A stretch of DNA of 64,000 nucleotides from Solirubrobacteraceae bacterium. GTDB lineage: Bacteria; Actinomycetota; Thermoleophilia; Solirubrobacterales; Solirubrobacteraceae. Of the stretch, positions 53,036-62,180 are shown piece after piece. The notes beneath the pieces were generated by a model. It saw only the letters and a list, made by a program, of their open reading frames with translations, ran no database searches and was not told where the DNA came from. Where the stretch lies: the NCBI GenBank assembly GCA_017882375.1, contig JADGPP010000007.1:1-64000 (forward strand). The letters run 5' to 3'. The first letter of the stretch is position 1; each line of letters opens with the position of its first letter. The position numbers and the translations under genes are program-made.

Positions 53036-53739
53036 CGCCAGTTCTCGAGCAAGTCCTCGTCGGGGACGTCGCGCACGACGCGCGCCGGGGCGCCCATGAC
53101 GACCGCTCGCGCCGGCACATCGCTGGTGACGAGGGCGCCGGCGGCGACGAACGCCTCCTCGCCGATCTCCACGCCGGGGGTCAGCACGGCGCCGCCGCCG
53201 ATGCGACAGGCACGGCGCAACGTCGCGCCGAGCAGCGGCGCGCCCGGTGGGTGGCGGGCCATCGTGTCGTCGTTGGTGGTGACAACGCCCGGACCGACGA
53301 ACACGTCGTCCTCGACGATCGTGAAAGCCGTCAGGTAGACGTTGCTCTGCACGCGCACACGTGCGCCGACGGTGACGTCGTTGTCGACGACGCTGCCGCG
53401 CCCGATCACCGAGCCGGCGCCGACGGACGAGCGCTCGCGGACGAAGGACTGGTCGCCGACGATCGCCTGCTCGCCGAGCGTCGCGCCGGCGAACACGACC
53501 GCGCCCGAGCACACGGTGACGCCCTCTGCGATCTGTAGCCGGCCGACGTCTCCGTGAGCGGCCGAGCTGCGGGCCAAGCGCGGGCGCTTGCCCAGCAGCG
53601 CGCGGTCCTCGATCGTGCAGCCCGCGCCGACGATCGTTCCGGCGTGCACGATGACGCCCGCGCCGAACGACACGTCGTCGGCGATCTGGACGTCCTCGCC
53701 GAGCAGCAGCCCGGGGGCGCGCGAGTCGGGATTCAGCAC
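53032..53739 (-). CDS. left-handed beta-helix (hexapeptide) acyltransferase
   Basis: 235 residues, mostly hexapeptide repeats ([LIV]-G-x4) folding as a left-handed beta-helix: LLGEDVQIADDVSFGAGVIVHAGTIVGAGC, VIGRGSVVDNDVTVGARVRVQSNVYL, VFVGPGVVTTND and RIGGGAVLTPGVEIGEEAFVAAGALVTSDVPARAVVMGAPARV. This is the WbpD/PglD-like type that N-acetylates amino sugar nucleotides made by DegT enzymes. The start is GTG at 53739, 39 bp after the UDP-sugar dehydrogenase stop, so the two share a transcript. Confidence 0.88.
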   Translation of the reverse strand: MLNPDSRAPGLLLGEDVQIADDVSFGAGVIVHAGTIVGAGCTIEDRALLGKRPRLARSSAAHGDVGRLQIAEGVTVCSGAVVFAGATLGEQAIVGDQSFVRERSSVGAGSVIGRGSVVDNDVTVGARVRVQSNVYLTAFTIVEDDVFVGPGVVTTNDDTMARHPPGAPLLGATLRRACRIGGGAVLTPGVEIGEEAFVAAGALVTSDVPARAVVMGAPARVVRDVPDEDLLENWR

Positions 53740-53778
53740 GACGCTCGGCTCCGGCGGCGCGACCGTCGCAGGGGCACG

Positions 53779-55029
53779 CTAGAGCCGGACGACGCTGGCG
53801 ACACCGGAGGAGCGCGTGACGCCGCGCAGGTCGACGACCAACCGCGCGCGCTGGGCGATCTGGTCGTGGTCGACGCTCGGATGGGCGGTCACGATCAAGG
53901 TCAGATCGGCGTCGTTGACCGCCTCGTCGAGTGGCCGGCTGCTGAGGCCGAACTCCGTGAGCGTCGGCACGTGCGGGTCGTGGTAGCAGACGTCCGCGCC
54001 GAGCTCTTTGAGCAGCGAGATGATCTTCAGCGCAGGCGACTCGCGGATGTCGCCGACGCCGGGCTTGTAGCTGACGCCGAGCACCGCCACGCGTGCTCCT
54101 TTGACCGACAGCCCGGCGCTGTTGAGCGCACGCTGGGCCTTCTCGACGCAGTGATAGGGCATCTGCTGGTTGACCTTGCCGGCGAGCTCGATGAACTCCG
54201 TGGACATGTCGAACTCGCGCGCGCGCCAGCTGAGGTAGAAGGGGTCGACGGGCAGGCAGTGGCCGCCCATGCCCGGTCCCGGTGAGAAGGGCATGAACCC
54301 GTAGGGCTTGGTCGATGCCGCATCGACGACCTCCCAGATGTCGATGCCCATGCGGTCGGTGAGCATCGCCAGCTCGTTGACCAGCGCGATGTTGACCGAG
54401 CGGAAGATGTTCTCCAGGAGCTTGGTCAGCTCGGCGGCCTCGGGGCTGGAGACGCGTACGAGCTCTTCGCAGACCAGGCCGTAGATCTCCTCGGCGCGCT
54501 GCACGCACGCCTCGGTCAGCCCGCCGAGCACCTTCGGCGTGTTGCGCAGCGTGAAGTCGGTGCGCCCGGGGTCGACTCGCTCGGGCGAGAACGCCAGGTG
54601 GAAGTCGCGCCCAGCCGCCAAGCCGGACTCCTCGAGCAGCGGCGCCACGCGCTCGCGCGTCGTGCCGGGGTAGGTGGTCGACTCGAGCACCACGAGCTGG
54701 TTGGGCTGCAGCACCTCGGCGAGCGACTGCGCGGTATCGATCAGCGGTCCGAGATCTGGCTCGCGGTTTCGCGTCAGCGGCGTCGGCACGCAGATCAGCA
54801 CGGCGTCGGCTTTTGCCAGGCGCGCGTAGCGCGTCGTCGCCTGGATGCGGTCTTTGAACTGCGTGAGCAGCTGCGAGGGCACGTCCTCGATGTAGGAGTC
54901 GCCCGCCTCGATCGCCTCGATCTTGCGCGGGTCGACGTCGACGGCGATCACGTCGCAGCCCTCCTGTGCGAACGCCACAGCGAGCGGCAGGCCGACGTAG
55001 CCCAGCCCGATGATCCCGACTGTCGTCAT
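53779..55029 (-). CDS. nucleotide-sugar dehydrogenase (UDP-Glc/UDP-GlcNAc type)
   Basis: 416 residues. N-terminal GLGYVGLPLAVAFAQEG (NAD-binding), VPTPLT, ESTTYPGTT, FSPERVDPG, the conserved K203 in ELTKLLEN, and the catalytic C258 in GPGMGGHCLPVDPFYLSW, followed by GVSYKPGVGDIRESPAL. The FSPERVDPG and GGHCLPVDP forms are typical of the WbpA/Cap5L (UDP-HexNAc) branch, so UDP-GlcNAc or UDP-ManNAc may be the substrate rather than UDP-glucose; both give a uronate. It is relevant to the C5-epimerase at 36148. Confidence 0.93.
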   Translation of the reverse strand: MTTVGIIGLGYVGLPLAVAFAQEGCDVIAVDVDPRKIEAIEAGDSYIEDVPSQLLTQFKDRIQATTRYARLAKADAVLICVPTPLTRNREPDLGPLIDTAQSLAEVLQPNQLVVLESTTYPGTTRERVAPLLEESGLAAGRDFHLAFSPERVDPGRTDFTLRNTPKVLGGLTEACVQRAEEIYGLVCEELVRVSSPEAAELTKLLENIFRSVNIALVNELAMLTDRMGIDIWEVVDAASTKPYGFMPFSPGPGMGGHCLPVDPFYLSWRAREFDMSTEFIELAGKVNQQMPYHCVEKAQRALNSAGLSVKGARVAVLGVSYKPGVGDIRESPALKIISLLKELGADVCYHDPHVPTLTEFGLSSRPLDEAVNDADLTLIVTAHPSVDHDQIAQRARLVVDLRGVTRSSGVASVVRL

Positions 55030-55120
55030 TCGGGGCCAGTGTAGGGGGTGCCTCGCATTGGACCGAATCGGCCCTGCGAACCAATGCCTTTAGCGGCTGC
55101 CCGGCCGCGAATGCGGGCCC

Positions 55121-56101
55121 TCAGTTTGCAGCGGCGCCTTGCAGGGCGCGCAGGTCGGCGCGCACCATTCGCTCGACGAGCTGCTCGAAGGACAGGCTCG
55201 GCTGCCAGCCGAGGCGCTCGCGCGCCTTGCCCGGGTCGCCCACGCTCGGCGTGCTCTCGGGCGCACGCACGAGCGAGGAGTCGACGCGCAGGTAGCGCTC
55301 GGCGTCGAGGTCGACGCACGCGAAGGCCGTTCGTGCGAGGTCGGCGACGGTGTGCGGCACGCCGCTGGCGAGCACGTAGTCGCCGGGGCGGTCCTGCTGG
55401 AGCATCAGCCAGGCGCCGTGCATGACGTCGCCGGCGAACGACCAGTCGCGCACGGCGTCGAGCGCCCCGAGCGCGAGCTCCTGCTCGCGCTTCAGCGCGA
55501 TCGCGGCGACGGCCCGGGTGATGCGGCGTGTCACGAAGTGCTCGGGCCGGCGCTCGGACTCGTGGTTGAAGGCGATGCCCGAGCTGACGTGCAGGCCGTC
55601 ATGCTCGCGCAGCGCGCCGACGAGCTGGTGCGCGGCGAGCTTGGCGATCGCGTAGGGCGTCTGCGGCCAGCATGGCGTGTCCTCGTTCTGCGGACTCTCG
55701 CGCGCATCGCCGAAGATCGCGCCGGAAGATGCCACGAATACGCGCGCGTCGCTGTCCAGGTCACGCACCGTCTCGAGGATCGCGGCGGTCGACCCGGCGA
55801 TCGCGCCGAGCGTCTCCCCCGGTCGCTGCCACGATGCGGGTACGAACGAGGGCGCGGCGAGGTGATAGATCTCGCTCGCGCTCGTGCGCTCGATCGCCGC
55901 GCGAAGCGTGGCCGGCTCGCGCAGGTCCCCGGACACGAGCTCGACGCGCTCGCGCAGGTGCTCTGAGCAGCCGAGCGACGGCGCGCGCTCGTCGCGGACG
56001 AGCCCGATGACGCGGTAGTGCTTCTCGAGCAGCAGCTCGGCCAAGAACGAGCCGTCCTGGCCGGTCAGGCCGGTTATCAGCGCGCTGGGCTCGGGGGACA
56101 C
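55121..56101 (-). CDS. GDP-mannose 4,6-dehydratase-like SDR (second copy)
   Basis: 326 residues, similar to Gmd at 50976 over the whole length: [65 protein letters not shown] (Tyr/Lys), [21 protein letters not shown] and DYVLASG. Differences include VRDERAP in place of VRRAST and SGAIFG in place of SSEMFG. It may be a divergent dehydratase or a GDP-6-deoxymannose-type reductase. It is located next to a dehydrogenase and GT genes. Confidence 0.85.
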   Translation of the reverse strand: MSPEPSALITGLTGQDGSFLAELLLEKHYRVIGLVRDERAPSLGCSEHLRERVELVSGDLREPATLRAAIERTSASEIYHLAAPSFVPASWQRPGETLGAIAGSTAAILETVRDLDSDARVFVASSGAIFGDARESPQNEDTPCWPQTPYAIAKLAAHQLVGALREHDGLHVSSGIAFNHESERRPEHFVTRRITRAVAAIALKREQELALGALDAVRDWSFAGDVMHGAWLMLQQDRPGDYVLASGVPHTVADLARTAFACVDLDAERYLRVDSSLVRAPESTPSVGDPGKARERLGWQPSLSFEQLVERMVRADLRALQGAAAN

Positions 56102-56354
56102 GGGCGCAGCTTAGACGCGCGCGTGGCGATCTGCTCTTTGTGGAGTTGGTGCGCGATCGTATCTACAGTCTGGCGCGCAAACGCTCGTTTCGGCTCCTAC
56201 GGGCGGCGTCTGTATATACGTTGGCGCACAAAGTCTGCGGTTCACAGACCCGCCCTCGGCGAGCTTGCCCTGCCAGGCGCGGCGGGACACACTGGATCGC
56301 ACGGAGTCGCCGAGATCGACTCTCCCACCTCACGCTCGCACGCGCGCGCGAAAG

Positions 56355-57560
56355 CTAGTCGCCTCCGTCGTACAGCCGCGCGAGCTCACCCGCCACGACT
56401 TCGGGCGAGCACAGCAAGCGAACGCGCTCGCGGCCCTGCATCGCGGCCACGCGATCGCCAGCCAGCCGGCCGATCGCCTGCGCCAGCGCGCCCGACTCAC
56501 CGGGCGCCACCAGCGCGCGCTCGTCGAGCAGCTCCGGCAGCGCGCCGACTCGGCTCGCCGCCACCGGCACGCCGGCGGCCATCGCCTCGGCGGCCGCCAG
56601 GCCGAAGGTCTCGGCCGAGCGCGACGGCACGAGCGCGATCGACGCACCGGCGCGCAGGCGCGCGAGCTCGGCGTCCTCGACGTACCCGGCGAATGTCACG
56701 GCGGCGTTCGAGCGCGCCGCGCGCGCTTGCAGCTGCGCCCGCTGCGGCCCGTCACCGGCGATCACCAGCGGCATGCCGGCGGCGCGACAGGCGTCGATCG
56801 CCACGTCGACGCCCTTCTCGGGCGCCAGGCGCGAGACGACCAGCGCGTAGGCGCCGGCGCCCGGCGCAGGCCCCGGCGCAGGCCCAACCGCCGATCCGGC
56901 GCCGTGTCCCGGGATCGGCGCTGCTCCCGATCGGCGCTCAACGTCCGGCGGGTCCTGCTTTGCGAGCGCGCGAATGGGCGGCGCGATCACGTGCACGCGA
57001 TCCCACGGCAGCGGCGCGCCGAGCGCGCGCAGGCGCTCGCGCGCGAACTCGCTGGGGACGACGAAGGCGTCGGCCTGCTCGACCATGCGCCGCTGCCAGA
57101 TGGCGAGCGAGGCGGCGTAGGCGGCGGCCTCGGGCACGCTGCCGCGGCAGTTCAAGCGGACGCCCGGGAGCGTGTCTCGCCCATGACAGCGCGTGCATTC
57201 GGCGCCGCGCGTGAAGCACACGCCGATCGCGCAGACGAGCCGGTACTGGTGCAGATGCAGCACCACGCGCGCGCCGGCCGAGCGCGCGGCGGCAAGCGCG
57301 CGCCAGCCGAGCGCCGGCTGGAGGTTGTGCGCATGCACGACGCGCGCGCCGCCGGCAGCGACCGCGCGCGCCACCTCCTGCGACTCCAGGCCGCCGCGCA
57401 GCAATCCGAGCGCGGCGCCCCCTCGGCCGAGATCGGCAGACGAGCGCGAGAGCAGCTCGGCGGGCTCGCGCAGCTGCTCGCGCACGAGCCACATGAGATC
57501 CTCGACGACCCGCTCCTCTCCGCCGGTGGTGCGGTAGCGGTTGTGCAGGAACAAGACCAT
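56355..57560 (-). CDS. glycosyltransferase family 4 (GT-B)
   Basis: 401 residues. N-terminal NRYRTTGGEERVVEDL is the GGxE-type acceptor loop; the middle has VVHAHNLQP and a Cys-rich segment (CAIGVCFTRGAECTRCHGRDTLPGVRLNCRGS), characteristic of a GT4 subgroup and possibly metal-binding. The donor side reads ALVVSRLAPEKGVDVAIDACR and SRSAETFGLAAAEAMAAGVPVAAS. A Gly/Pro-rich insert (GAGSAVGPAPGPAPGAGA) separates the halves. It is divergent from the GT2 gene. Confidence 0.9.
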   Translation of the reverse strand: MVLFLHNRYRTTGGEERVVEDLMWLVREQLREPAELLSRSSADLGRGGAALGLLRGGLESQEVARAVAAGGARVVHAHNLQPALGWRALAAARSAGARVVLHLHQYRLVCAIGVCFTRGAECTRCHGRDTLPGVRLNCRGSVPEAAAYAASLAIWQRRMVEQADAFVVPSEFARERLRALGAPLPWDRVHVIAPPIRALAKQDPPDVERRSGAAPIPGHGAGSAVGPAPGPAPGAGAYALVVSRLAPEKGVDVAIDACRAAGMPLVIAGDGPQRAQLQARAARSNAAVTFAGYVEDAELARLRAGASIALVPSRSAETFGLAAAEAMAAGVPVAASRVGALPELLDERALVAPGESGALAQAIGRLAGDRVAAMQGRERVRLLCSPEVVAGELARLYDGGD

Positions 57561-57633
57561 CTGCGCGAGAGCCTATTGCCAGGCGCGCGCGCCAAACGGC
57601 GCAAACCGGCTGCAAACCTAGACTGTCCCGACG

Positions 57634-59325
57634 ATGATCCCCGCCTCGATCGTGATTCCCACACGCGCACGCCTGTCCTACCTGGAGGTGGCGCTGGCGT
57701 CGATCGCCGCGCAGGCCGCGCAGGCGGGCGCGGAGGTGCTCGTCGTCGACGACGCCGGCCCCTCCGAGCGGGCGCGCGCGCTCGCCGAGCGATTCGGCGC
57801 GCGCTATGAGCCGCACGACGCGCCGCTGGGGCTGAACGTGGCGCGCAACACCGGCGTGGAGCGCTCGTCGGGCGAGCTGGTGGCGTTCGTCGACGACGAC
57901 GTCCGCGCGAGCCCCGGCTGGCTCGCGGCGCTGCTTGCAGCCGCGCGCGAGCACGGCGACGTGGACGTCTTCACGGGACCGATCCGCCCGAGCCTGGAGG
58001 GTCATCGCTGGCGCTCGTGCGGGCGCGAGGGGCCGCCGATGACGTCGCTTGATCTCGGCCCGCAGGACACCGATGCGCGCTACGCGTGGGGCGCGAACAT
58101 GGCGATCCGGCGAACGGCGCTTGTACGCGTGGGTCGATTCGACGAGTCGCTGAAGGACGGCGGCGATGAGCAGGAGTGGCAGGATCGTTCTAGGGCCGCC
58201 TCCGGCGGAGCGGGTCGCGTGCTGTACGTAGCCGGCGCCTGCGTGGAGCATCGCCGCGCCGGTCGCGACGCGCGCCTGGGCGCGCTGTCGCGCGCGGCGG
58301 CCGTGCGCGGTCGCGCGGCGCGGCGCTTCGACGCGCGTCAGGGCAGAGCGCCGACGCTGGCGCGCGAGTCGCTGACGCTGGCGGCGTGCGCCGGACACGT
58401 CGTGCGCCGGCGCTGCCCGGCGGGCGTGACGATGGTCGCGCACAGCGCCGGGCGGCTGCACGAGGGCCTGCGCGAACGCATCGGCGGGCGCGAGCCGGCG
58501 CTTGCCGGCGCCGCGAACGGTGGCAGCGACGACTTCCTGTCGGGGACCAGTGGGACGGTCGGCGGCCTTGACGCCGTCCTGCGCGTCGTGCGCGACGAGG
58601 CGGTGGACCTGGGCGAGCTCGCCACCGGGCGGCGGCTGCGCCTGGCGCTTGCCGCGCGCCGCGAGCCGCCCCGGCGGCGCGTGCTGGTGCTGGGGATCGA
58701 GCGCGCCGAGCACCGCACGCTGGCAGCGCGCGCGCAGGCCGAGCTGGCGCGCTCGCGCCACGAGGTCGAGCTGCACACGCGCGCACCGGGCGGCGAGGGC
58801 AAGTTCGAGAACCTCAATCGGCTGCTCGACGACCATCCGGCGGCCGGGCACGACTGGCTGATCGTGCTGGACGACGACGTGCAGCTGCCGCACGGCTTTC
58901 TCGACCGCTTCCTGTTCCTGTGCGAGCGCTTCGGCCTGGCGCTCGCGCAGCCGGCGCACCGCCTGAACTCGCACGCGGCGTGGCCGCAGACGCGGCGGCG
59001 GCCGGGCAGCGTCGTGCGCGAGACGCGCTTCGTGGAGATCGGCCCGGTGACGGCCTTTGCCGGCTCGACGTTCGCCACGCTGCTGCCGTTTCCTCAGCTG
59101 CGCATGGGCTGGGGGCTTGACGCGCACTGGGCGGCGCTGGCGCAGGAGCACGGCTGGCGCTGCGGCGTGACCGACGCCGTGGCGATCCGCCATCGCGCCG
59201 CGCCGGCCGCGGACGCCTACTCGCGCGAGGCGGCGATCGCCGAGGCGCGGGCGTTCCTCGCAGAGCGTCCGTACGTGACCGCGCAGGACGCGCGACGCAC
59301 CGTGACGACGCACCGCCACTGGTGA
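57634..59325 (+). CDS. two GT-A glycosyltransferase domains fused
   Basis: 563 residues. The first domain (about 1-270) is a GT2 with ASIVIPTRARLSYL, VLVVDDAG, the DxD motif V-D87-D-D89 and GGDEQEWQDR. After an Arg/Ala-rich helical linker, the second domain (about 350-563) has KFENLNRLLDD, a new DxD in LIVLD413-D-D415, GSTFATLLPFPQLRMGWGLDAHW and a terminal mixed segment. Both carry acidic metal motifs, so both may be active and add two residues in sequence. The stop overlaps the next gene's GTG by four bases. Confidence 0.82.
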   Translation: MIPASIVIPTRARLSYLEVALASIAAQAAQAGAEVLVVDDAGPSERARALAERFGARYEPHDAPLGLNVARNTGVERSSGELVAFVDDDVRASPGWLAALLAAAREHGDVDVFTGPIRPSLEGHRWRSCGREGPPMTSLDLGPQDTDARYAWGANMAIRRTALVRVGRFDESLKDGGDEQEWQDRSRAASGGAGRVLYVAGACVEHRRAGRDARLGALSRAAAVRGRAARRFDARQGRAPTLARESLTLAACAGHVVRRRCPAGVTMVAHSAGRLHEGLRERIGGREPALAGAANGGSDDFLSGTSGTVGGLDAVLRVVRDEAVDLGELATGRRLRLALAARREPPRRRVLVLGIERAEHRTLAARAQAELARSRHEVELHTRAPGGEGKFENLNRLLDDHPAAGHDWLIVLDDDVQLPHGFLDRFLFLCERFGLALAQPAHRLNSHAAWPQTRRRPGSVVRETRFVEIGPVTAFAGSTFATLLPFPQLRMGWGLDAHWAALAQEHGWRCGVTDAVAIRHRAAPAADAYSREAAIAEARAFLAERPYVTAQDARRTVTTHRHW

Positions 59326-60518
59326 AGGTCCTCGTCGTAGCCGAGTTCTACCCGAGCCGCCGCGACCCGGTGATGGGAGTCTGGGCTCACCGCCAGGCGC
59401 TCGCCGCGCGCGACGCCGGCGCGGAGGTGCGCGTGCTCGTGCTGCACCGCCTGGTCCCGCCGCGCGCGTCGCTGGCGGCCGGCCCCGTCGCCGCTGCGCG
59501 CGCGCTGGCGCAGCGCGCGCGCGAGCCGCGCGCGCAGACGCGCGACGGTCTGTCGATCGCCTACGTGCCCTACGTCTCGCCCGAGCGTCAGCGCTCGTAC
59601 GCCTCGTGGGGGGCCTGGGCCGCCGCGCCGCTGGCGCTGGCGATGGCGCGCGTGCGCCGCTCCTTCGCGTTCGACCTCGTGCACGCGCACAACGCCGTCC
59701 CGGCCGGCGACGCCGTGCGCCGCGTGCCCGCCTTGCGCGGCGCGCGCGCGCCGCTGGTGGTCTCGGTGCACGGCGGCGACGTGCTGTACACCGCGGGGCG
59801 CGTGCGTGCAGGCGACGAGACCGTCCGCCGCACGCTGGCGCACGCGCGGCTGGTGCTCGCCAACAGCGCCGGTATCGCCGAGCTGTCGCTCGCGCACGGC
59901 GCGCGCGAGACGCGCGTGGTGCATCTCGGGACCGACATCCCCACAGCGGCCCGACCGGCGGCGCGCGGCGTGGCGCCGACGCTGGTGACGGTCGCGCATC
60001 TGGTCGCGCGCAAGCGCCAGGCCGACGTGCTGCGCGCGCTCGCCGTGCTGACGCCGCGCCATCCGACGCTGCGCTACGCGATCGTCGGCGACGGCCCCGA
60101 GCGCACGACGCTGCAGCGCCTGGCGCAGCGACTCGGCGTCAGCGAGCGGGTCGACTTCCACGGCCAGCTCGCGCCGGAGGAGGCGGTCGAGCGGGCACGC
60201 GAGTGCACGCTGTTCGTGATGCCGTCGACGGAGGAGGCGTTCGGCGTGGCGTACGTCGAGGCGATGGCCGGGGGCGTTCCCGCAATCGGCTGCCGCGGCG
60301 AGCCCGGACCGGAGGAGATCGCCGCGGCGGGCGACGGCATGGTGCTGGTGCCGCCGGGCGACATCGAGCGCCTGACGCAACGCATCGACGAGCTGCTGTC
60401 CGATCCGCAGCGGCTGCGCGAGGCGCGCCAGCGGGCGCGCGCGACCGTGCTCGCGAACTTCACATGGGAGCGCTGCGGCGAGCAGACGCTGGCCGCCTAC
60501 GAGCACGCGCTGCGGTGA
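59322..60518 (+). CDS. glycosyltransferase family 4 (GT-B)
   Basis: 398 residues, GTG start overlapping the previous TGA (GTGA). Layout: VLVVAEFYPSRRDPVMGVWAHRQALAARDAGAEV, DLVHAHNAVPAGDA, VHGGDVLY, LVTVAHLVARKRQADVLRALAVL, AIVGDGPERTTL and PSTEEAFGVAYVEAMAGGVPAIGCRG. It is one of three glycosyltransferase genes in a row translationally coupled by four-base overlaps, suggesting sequential addition steps made in fixed amounts. Confidence 0.92.
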   Translation: MKVLVVAEFYPSRRDPVMGVWAHRQALAARDAGAEVRVLVLHRLVPPRASLAAGPVAAARALAQRAREPRAQTRDGLSIAYVPYVSPERQRSYASWGAWAAAPLALAMARVRRSFAFDLVHAHNAVPAGDAVRRVPALRGARAPLVVSVHGGDVLYTAGRVRAGDETVRRTLAHARLVLANSAGIAELSLAHGARETRVVHLGTDIPTAARPAARGVAPTLVTVAHLVARKRQADVLRALAVLTPRHPTLRYAIVGDGPERTTLQRLAQRLGVSERVDFHGQLAPEEAVERARECTLFVMPSTEEAFGVAYVEAMAGGVPAIGCRGEPGPEEIAAAGDGMVLVPPGDIERLTQRIDELLSDPQRLREARQRARATVLANFTWERCGEQTLAAYEHALR

Positions 60519-61618
60519 AGCCGCTGCTGTTCGTCACCGGCCACGCGCCCGCCTACCGCGTGGGGGCGCTGGCGCGCCTGCACGAGCGCGAGCAGATCGA
60601 GCTGGCGCTGTTCGGCGGGCGCTACAAGCACGGCGGCGCGGGGTTTGAGGGGGAGATGCCGTTTCCCCACCGGTACGTGCACCCGCTCGAGCTGTTCGCG
60701 CTGGCCGCCAGTGGCGACTACCGCGCGGTCGTCTGCCCGACCGGCGGGCGCCTCGCACCGCTGGCGACGTGGGCGGGCGCGCGGCGCGCGCGTGTGCCGC
60801 TGATCCTCTGGGCGTCGCTGTGGGGGCACCCGCGCAGCGCCGCGCACGCGCTCAGCTACCTGCCGCTGCGACGGCTTTATCGCTCGGCCGATGCCGTGGT
60901 CACGTACGGGCCTCACGTCAGCGAGTACGTGAGCGCACACGGCGCGCACAACGTGTTCGTGGCAGCGCAGTCGGTCGACAACGAGTTCTGGAGCAAACCG
61001 GCAACCGCGGCGCCGAGCGCGCGCACGTGGCCGGCGAGCGCCGAAACGCGTTTCTTGTTCGTGGGGCGCGACGCGCGCGAGAAGGGCGTGGCGGTGCTGA
61101 TCGAGGCGTGGCGGCTGGCCGAGCTGGCGGCCCCGGCCAATGCGCTCGTGCTCGTCGGCACCGGCTCCGGCGGGGCGGCCTTCGCGCCGGCGGGCTTACG
61201 GCGCGAGGGGGATGCGGGAGTTGTCTCGCTGGACGCCGTCGCGCCGGCGCAGCTGCGCGACATCTACGCCGCGTGCGACGTGCTCGTGGTGCCGTCGATC
61301 CCCACGCGCACCTTTCGCGAGCCCTGGGGCCTGGTCGTCAACGAGGCGATGAACCGCGGGCTGGCGGTGATCGCCTCAGACGCGGTCGGAGCCACTGCCG
61401 GCGGGCTCGTGCGCGACGGCGCCAACGGCTTGGTCGTGCCGGCCGGCGACAGCGGGGCGCTGGCGGCGGCGATCCGGCGCCTGGCCGACGACGCCGGGCT
61501 GCGCGCGAGGCTCGGCGAGCAGGCGGCGCAGGACGTGCGCAGGTACAGCCACGAGGCCTGGGCGCTGGGCTTCGGCGAAGCCCTGGCAAGCCTCGGCCTC
61601 GCCCGCGGGCGTTGGTAG
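60515..61618 (+). CDS. glycosyltransferase family 4 (GT-B)
   Basis: 367 residues from GTG 60515, which overlaps the stop of the previous GT by four bases. It shows VTYGPHVSEYVSAHGAHNVFVAAQSVDNEFW, FLFVGRDAREKGVAVLIEAWRLAELA, LVLVGTGSG and the donor-binding RTFREPWGLVVNEAMNRGLAVIASDAVGA. It is followed by the secreted Gly-rich protein and the third polymerase. Confidence 0.92.
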   Translation: MKPLLFVTGHAPAYRVGALARLHEREQIELALFGGRYKHGGAGFEGEMPFPHRYVHPLELFALAASGDYRAVVCPTGGRLAPLATWAGARRARVPLILWASLWGHPRSAAHALSYLPLRRLYRSADAVVTYGPHVSEYVSAHGAHNVFVAAQSVDNEFWSKPATAAPSARTWPASAETRFLFVGRDAREKGVAVLIEAWRLAELAAPANALVLVGTGSGGAAFAPAGLRREGDAGVVSLDAVAPAQLRDIYAACDVLVVPSIPTRTFREPWGLVVNEAMNRGLAVIASDAVGATAGGLVRDGANGLVVPAGDSGALAAAIRRLADDAGLRARLGEQAAQDVRRYSHEAWALGFGEALASLGLARGRW

Positions 61619-61634
61619 CGTTGCGTCGCCCACT

Positions 61635-62180
61635 ATGAGAATCGCCCTCTCTAAGAGCCGCGCGGTCCGCCTGGCCGTGCTTGTCGCGCTGGTCTCGCCC
61701 GCCGGACTCGCGCCGGCAGCAAGCGCCGACACCGGCACGAAGATCATCGAACGCTGCACCCACGGCCAGAGCCTCGGTGGCTTCAGCCAGCAGGACTACC
61801 GCCGTGCCCTGCAGGAGCTGCCGACGGAAGTCGAAGAGTATTCGGACTGCGCCAACCTGATCCGCCGCGCGCAGCTCGCGGCGGCTGGTGGCGGTGCAGG
61901 CGCGGGCGGCGCAGGCGGCGCAGGCGGCGCGGCGGCCGTCGCCACCCCCCTCTCGGCGGCGGAGCGCGGCGCGCTGAACAACGTGCCGAAGTCGGGCGCC
62001 GCGCCGCTGCGCGTCGGCGGCCAGGTAGTGCACCCGGGCGTCGTGCACGCTGACATCGCCTCGGCGTTCAGCTCGCTGCCCGACCCGCTGCTGGCCGTGC
62101 TCGCCTTCCTGCTCGCCTGCGCGCTGGCGCTGGGCGGGCGGGCGATCGGAAGGAGCGTGCGTGCCCACCGCTCCGGCTGA
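61635..62180 (+). CDS. small secreted protein with C-terminal anchor, before a polymerase gene
   Basis: 181 residues: signal peptide (ends ASA), a compact conserved-looking domain with two cysteines (IIERCTHGQSLGGFSQQDYRRALQELPTEVEEYSDCANLIRRAQLAA), a Gly/Ala linker, a second short segment (GAAPLRVGGQVVHPGVVHADIASAFSSLPDPL) and a C-terminal membrane helix. The layout is like the protein at 16591 next to the first polymerase. It overlaps the polymerase start by 20 bp. Role unknown; a partner of the polymerase or ligase is plausible. Confidence 0.72.
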   Translation: MRIALSKSRAVRLAVLVALVSPAGLAPAASADTGTKIIERCTHGQSLGGFSQQDYRRALQELPTEVEEYSDCANLIRRAQLAAAGGGAGAGGAGGAGGAAAVATPLSAAERGALNNVPKSGAAPLRVGGQVVHPGVVHADIASAFSSLPDPLLAVLAFLLACALALGGRAIGRSVRAHRSG

